Origin: Gammaproteobacteria bacterium
GTDB lineage: Bacteria > Pseudomonadota > Gammaproteobacteria > Pseudomonadales > Azotimanducaceae
Direction of reading: 5' to 3'
Assembly: GCA_020832085.1 (NCBI GenBank)
Contig: JAFIFJ010000090.1
Location: 1-49,108 of the forward strand
Length of the DNA stretch: 49,108 bases
In this document: one piece after another, positions 46,305 through 49,108 of the stretch
Layout: each line of letters starts with the position of its first letter
How positions within the stretch are numbered: position 1 is the first letter of the stretch
The notes under the pieces: generated by a model
The model's input: the letters and a program-made list of their open reading frames with translations, nothing else
What the model was told of the DNA's origin: nothing
The model's database searches: none
Made by a program: the position numbers and the translations under genes

Positions 46305-47882
46305 TTACAACTTGGGTGGCCGCCGATGCTTTGTGGCCTGTTCGTAATCGTAGGCCCAGCCCAGCAGATCGGCATCCGCCCAGGGCCTGCCCAGCAGTTC
46401 GATACCCGCCGGCAGTCCGTCTTCGGTCCACCCCGCCGGGATCGTGATGGCCGGCAATCCTGAGTTGGCCGACAGCTGGCAGTTGTCGCCGGGTTGCAGA
46501 GTGCCGATCACGGCGGCCTGCCGGCGAATGGTGGGGTAGGTGAGAGCATCGAGGTCTGCACGGGCCATGACGTCGAGCAGAGCGGTGCGCAGGCGCTTGC
46601 GCTTGTTCAGTTCGTCCAGATAGTCGACGTGGTCTTCCGGGCCGAAGGCGGCAGAAGCTTCGAGCAGCGGCTGTACGGCAGGGTGGGCGCGGCCGGTCTC
46701 GACAATCTCGGCGAGGGTCTGCACCGGTGCATTCGGGTACTGGCCGAGGAAGGCGTCGAGGTCCCGCCCGAATTCGTAGGTCAGCACATGGAAGCCTTCA
46801 GAGCGGGCGAAGATGAGGTCGTCGAGGTCCGGCATGCTCACGTCCACCACCTCGGCACCGAGGGCCTGCAGATCGCGCAGGGCGGCTTCGAAGATCAAGG
46901 CCATCTCTTCGTCCTCCGGGTCCACTCGGGTGAATGGCCGGACGATGCCGATACGGGTACCGCGCAGGGCCCCTGGGCTCAGTGCGCTCGAGAACGAAGC
47001 CGGCAGCTGGCCGACGCTGTGGGCCGTCTGGGGGTCCTTGGGGTCGTAGCCGACGGTGACATCCAGCGCCAGGGCCAGGTCCGTGACCGTTCGGGTGAGC
47101 GGGCCGCCAATGTCCTGGGTGCTGGATAGCGGGATGATGCCGTGGCGGCTCGAAGCACCCTGGGTTCCGCGCAGGCCCACCAGGGCATTGTGGACCGCCG
47201 GGTCGCGGATCGAGCCGCAGGTGTCACTGCCCATGGCGAAGCTGGCGAAATTGGCGGCGACGGCTGCAGCGCTGCCACCGCTGGAGCCGCCGGGGTTGCG
47301 GGTCGGGTCATAGGGATTGCGGGTGGCGCCGAAGGCAGAGCCTACGGTCTCGATGCCGTAGGCGAACTCATGCATGTTGGTCTTGCCAAGGAACACGGTG
47401 CCCGCCGCTCGCAGGCGCGATACCAATTCCGCATCGGCATCCGCATCCGGCATGAAGCCCTCGAGCAGTACGGAACCGGCAGTGGTGGCCATTCCCCGAG
47501 TGAGGTAGTTGTCTTTGATCAGCACCGGGATGCCATGCAGGGGGCCGCGAGGACCTTGCTGCGCGCGCTCTGCGTCAAGGGCCCGGGCGTCCGCCAGAGC
47601 ATCCGGATTCAATGCAGCAATGGCGTTCAGTTCGGGGCCCGCCCCGTCGAAGGCTTCAATGCGCGCAAGATAGGCCTCGACCAGGGCTTCGGCGCTGATC
47701 TGCCCGAGGGCCATGGCGCGTTGCAGGCTGCGGATGTCCTGCTCCACCGGGTCGAAGGAGCTGGGCTCCCCGGGCTGGCTGTGTCCCTGGGCGTTCACGA
47801 CCTGGATGTCCTGCATCAGGATGGAGCTGAGCAGCAGGAAGCCCAGGTTTGCGAGTGCTGTTGTGAAAGGCTTGCTTGTCAT
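46305..47882 (-). CDS. Amidase-signature hydrolase, exported
   Basis: A 525-residue enzyme. The ATG at 47882 has AGGAAG upstream and starts a Sec signal peptide (LANLGFLLLSSILMQDI). The amidase-signature triad is visible: Lys in VLIKDNYLT, and the two serines in NPGGSSGGSAAAVAANF and GSDTCGSIRDPA. LVGLRGTQGASSRHGIIPLS is the following conserved segment. Such enzymes cleave amides of many kinds; extracytoplasmic members act on peptides or drugs. It is divergent from the TetR gene, so it may be controlled by the operator between them. Confidence 0.88.
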   Translation of the reverse strand: MTSKPFTTALANLGFLLLSSILMQDIQVVNAQGHSQPGEPSSFDPVEQDIRSLQRAMALGQISAEALVEAYLARIEAFDGAGPELNAIAALNPDALADARALDAERAQQGPRGPLHGIPVLIKDNYLTRGMATTAGSVLLEGFMPDADADAELVSRLRAAGTVFLGKTNMHEFAYGIETVGSAFGATRNPYDPTRNPGGSSGGSAAAVAANFASFAMGSDTCGSIRDPAVHNALVGLRGTQGASSRHGIIPLSSTQDIGGPLTRTVTDLALALDVTVGYDPKDPQTAHSVGQLPASFSSALSPGALRGTRIGIVRPFTRVDPEDEEMALIFEAALRDLQALGAEVVDVSMPDLDDLIFARSEGFHVLTYEFGRDLDAFLGQYPNAPVQTLAEIVETGRAHPAVQPLLEASAAFGPEDHVDYLDELNKRKRLRTALLDVMARADLDALTYPTIRRQAAVIGTLQPGDNCQLSANSGLPAITIPAGWTEDGLPAGIELLGRPWADADLLGWAYDYEQATKHRRPPKL

Positions 47883-48106
47883 GAGGAGCTTCCTGGTGAT
47901 GCCGTCGGGCAGTGCTGTCAGGCTGGAAGGAGCTGAGTCGCTGGCCGGGCCGCCGACCTTCCCGGGCCGGGCTCCGGCACGGAGTGGGATGACTATTGAT
48001 AATCGGCCGGCTGCTGTCGAGCCGATGCGCTTAGCGGGCAGCCTGATGGCCGCTCGGCCTCTCAAACACTCCCTGGGCGAGCTGGCGGCTTGTAGTGGAG
48101 CCCGTT

Positions 48107-48130
48107 ACTATACCGTCTGGTCGGTATAGT
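48107..48130. promoter_or_regulatory. TetR-type palindromic operator
   Basis: Perfect 9-bp arms ACTATACCG (48107-48115) and CGGTATAGT (48122-48130) with a 6-base spacer. It lies 25 bp before the TetR GTG start and in the 273-bp region divergent to the amidase. The right arm contains TATAGT, a plausible -10 element, so repressor binding would cover the promoter. Nothing else notable in the region. Confidence 0.7.
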
Positions 48131-48155
48131 CATTCGGCAGAAGGGATCAGCAGTC

Positions 48156-48716
48156 GTGACCAGCAGACGCCGTCTGAGTACCAATTCCCGTGAGAGCATT
48201 CTGGATGCCGCCCAGCGGGTGGCGTTGCGGGACGGGTCCGCTCACCTGACCATTGATGCGGTGGCCCGGGAGTCGGGGCTGTCCAAGGGTGGTGTGCTCT
48301 ACCATTTCCCGTCCAAGGAAGCGCTGCTCGCAGCCATGGTGGAGCGGCTGGCGGCCGTACTGACTCAGATCGTCGAGGAGCGCCGGCCTGCGCACGCCCA
48401 TCGCCGCTGTCCCACCCTGCATGCCCTACTTGATGCCAGTGCCAGCATGGATTGGCTGCACAGCCAGGCGCCGTCCGCCCTGCTTGCAGCTGCCGCGGAA
48501 CGGCCGGAGCTGCTGGCGCCGATCCGCGCCGAGTTGCTGCAATACCGAGTCCGCATGGAGCAGGAAACCAGGGATCCCGATCTGGCCATGCTGCTATGGG
48601 CGGCGGCCGATGGACTGATGCTGCAGCTTCTGCTGGGCGTGGCCCCTTTTGCAGCGGAGCGGCAGAACGCGCTTGTTGCCCGGCTTCATGACCTGGCCGA
48701 TACGGTGGTGCCATGA
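48156..48716 (+). CDS. TetR/AcrR-family repressor
   Basis: A 186-residue regulator with a GTG start. The N-terminal HTH is typical: SRESILDAAQRVALRDGSAH, LTIDAVARESGLSKGGVLYH, FPSKEALLAAMVERL. The rest is an all-helical ligand domain. It binds most probably the palindrome 25 bp upstream (autoregulation) and controls the RND adaptor that begins at 48713, overlapping its stop by four bases (ATGA). The inducer is unknown. Confidence 0.88.
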   Translation: MTSRRRLSTNSRESILDAAQRVALRDGSAHLTIDAVARESGLSKGGVLYHFPSKEALLAAMVERLAAVLTQIVEERRPAHAHRRCPTLHALLDASASMDWLHSQAPSALLAAAAERPELLAPIRAELLQYRVRMEQETRDPDLAMLLWAAADGLMLQLLLGVAPFAAERQNALVARLHDLADTVVP

Positions 48717-49108
48717 ACTTCCGGCGCGGGCCGGCAAGGTGGCGGATGACGGTGGCGCTGCCCCTGCTTGCCGCCGCCATGACCCTGGCCGCAGGGTGCA
48801 GCGACACCCGATCCGAGGCGCCGGCCGCCGAGGTGCCCCAACCCGTGCGTCTGGTGACGGTGGTGACCGATGACGTTTCGTCTCCGCGGCGGCTGGTGGG
48901 TCGCATCGCTCCGGTGCGGACGCTGGATCTGTCCTTTCAGGTGGGTGGGCGCGTTGCACAGCTGCCAGCGGCCCCGGGTACGCTGGTCGCCCAGGGTGGC
49001 TTGATCGCGGCCCTGGATGGGGTCGATTTCGAACTGCGGCTGCGACAGGCCACGGCGGAGCTGGCGCTGGCGCAGAAGACCGCGGAGCGTGCTCGCCGCA
49101 TGGTGGAA
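48713..49108 (+). CDS. RND efflux adaptor (MFP) lipoprotein, N-terminal part
   Basis: The gene runs off the right edge; 132 residues are present. The start overlaps the TetR stop (ATGA), indicating translational coupling. It opens with a lipoprotein signal (LPLLAAAMTLAAGC, lipobox AAGC), then PQPVRLVTVVTDDVSSPRRL, a barrel-sandwich first half (LSFQVGGRVAQLPAAPGTLV) and the start of the alpha-hairpin (LRQATAELALAQKTAERARR). A permease gene would be expected just beyond the window. Confidence 0.85.
   Translation, partial: MNFRRGPARWRMTVALPLLAAAMTLAAGCSDTRSEAPAAEVPQPVRLVTVVTDDVSSPRRLVGRIAPVRTLDLSFQVGGRVAQLPAAPGTLVAQGGLIAALDGVDFELRLRQATAELALAQKTAERARRMVE

Overview
The window is GC-rich, densely packed chromosomal DNA, most likely from an environmental gammaproteobacterium. 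Supporting signs are tex, selO, a class I ferredoxin-NADP reductase divergent from a LysR regulator (the FinR/fpr arrangement), DUF6435- and DUF6482-like small proteins, RND efflux genes, and scattered catabolic enzymes (CaiB-type CoA transferase, SDRs, P450, TauD-type dioxygenase, hotdog and SnoaL-like proteins). This assignment is inferred from gene content only; there is no rRNA or tRNA.

Layout. 1-1526: end of a CoA transferase gene and an SDR. 1625-6300: a lipoprotein, then an unusual module of a Ras-like small GTPase, a coiled-coil protein, a membrane-anchored OmpA-domain protein and a convergent metallo-beta-lactamase-fold hydrolase. 6405-18488: an accessory stretch holding four same-orientation copies of a 278-280 bp repeat with GGTCAGAC/GTCTGACC ends, a frameshifted FecR-type gene, four small secreted proteins or lipoproteins, an HTH-TM-TPR regulator, a duplicated fragment of the hydrolase gene, and small orphan genes (STAS-like, DUF6482-like, HAD, DUF6435, tyrosine phosphatase). 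18558-23121: a TauD-type dioxygenase, two head-to-head genes that have both lost their 5' ends (GST and MscS-type channel), a secreted beta-helix-spike protein and a VWA protein. 23261-28425: a P450, a thioredoxin-fold gene with an in-frame TGA exactly at the redox cysteine (candidate selenoprotein), LysR/fpr and a SnoaL-like protein. 28602-37805: tex, a REP-like element, a GH2 beta-galactosidase, a TonB-like lipoprotein, selO and an SMP-30-like lipoprotein. 37813-49108: a HEAT-like protein, a GntR-RND adaptor-RND pump operon, a DUF6498-like membrane protein, a hotdog protein, an SDR, an amidase, and a TetR gene with the start of a second RND adaptor.

How the genes work together. The GTPase, coiled-coil and OmpA proteins look like a trans-envelope device: a cytoplasmic switch, a scaffold, and an inner-membrane anchor reaching peptidoglycan. 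The two regulator-adaptor operons (GntR at 38520, TetR at 48156) each follow a clear palindromic operator and are probably autoregulated efflux units. Fpr and its divergent LysR regulator form a redox-responsive pair.

Main points for follow-up: the UGA-containing redox protein at 24856-25992, the GTPase/OmpA module, and the 280-bp repeat family with its associated duplication and gene-tail capture.
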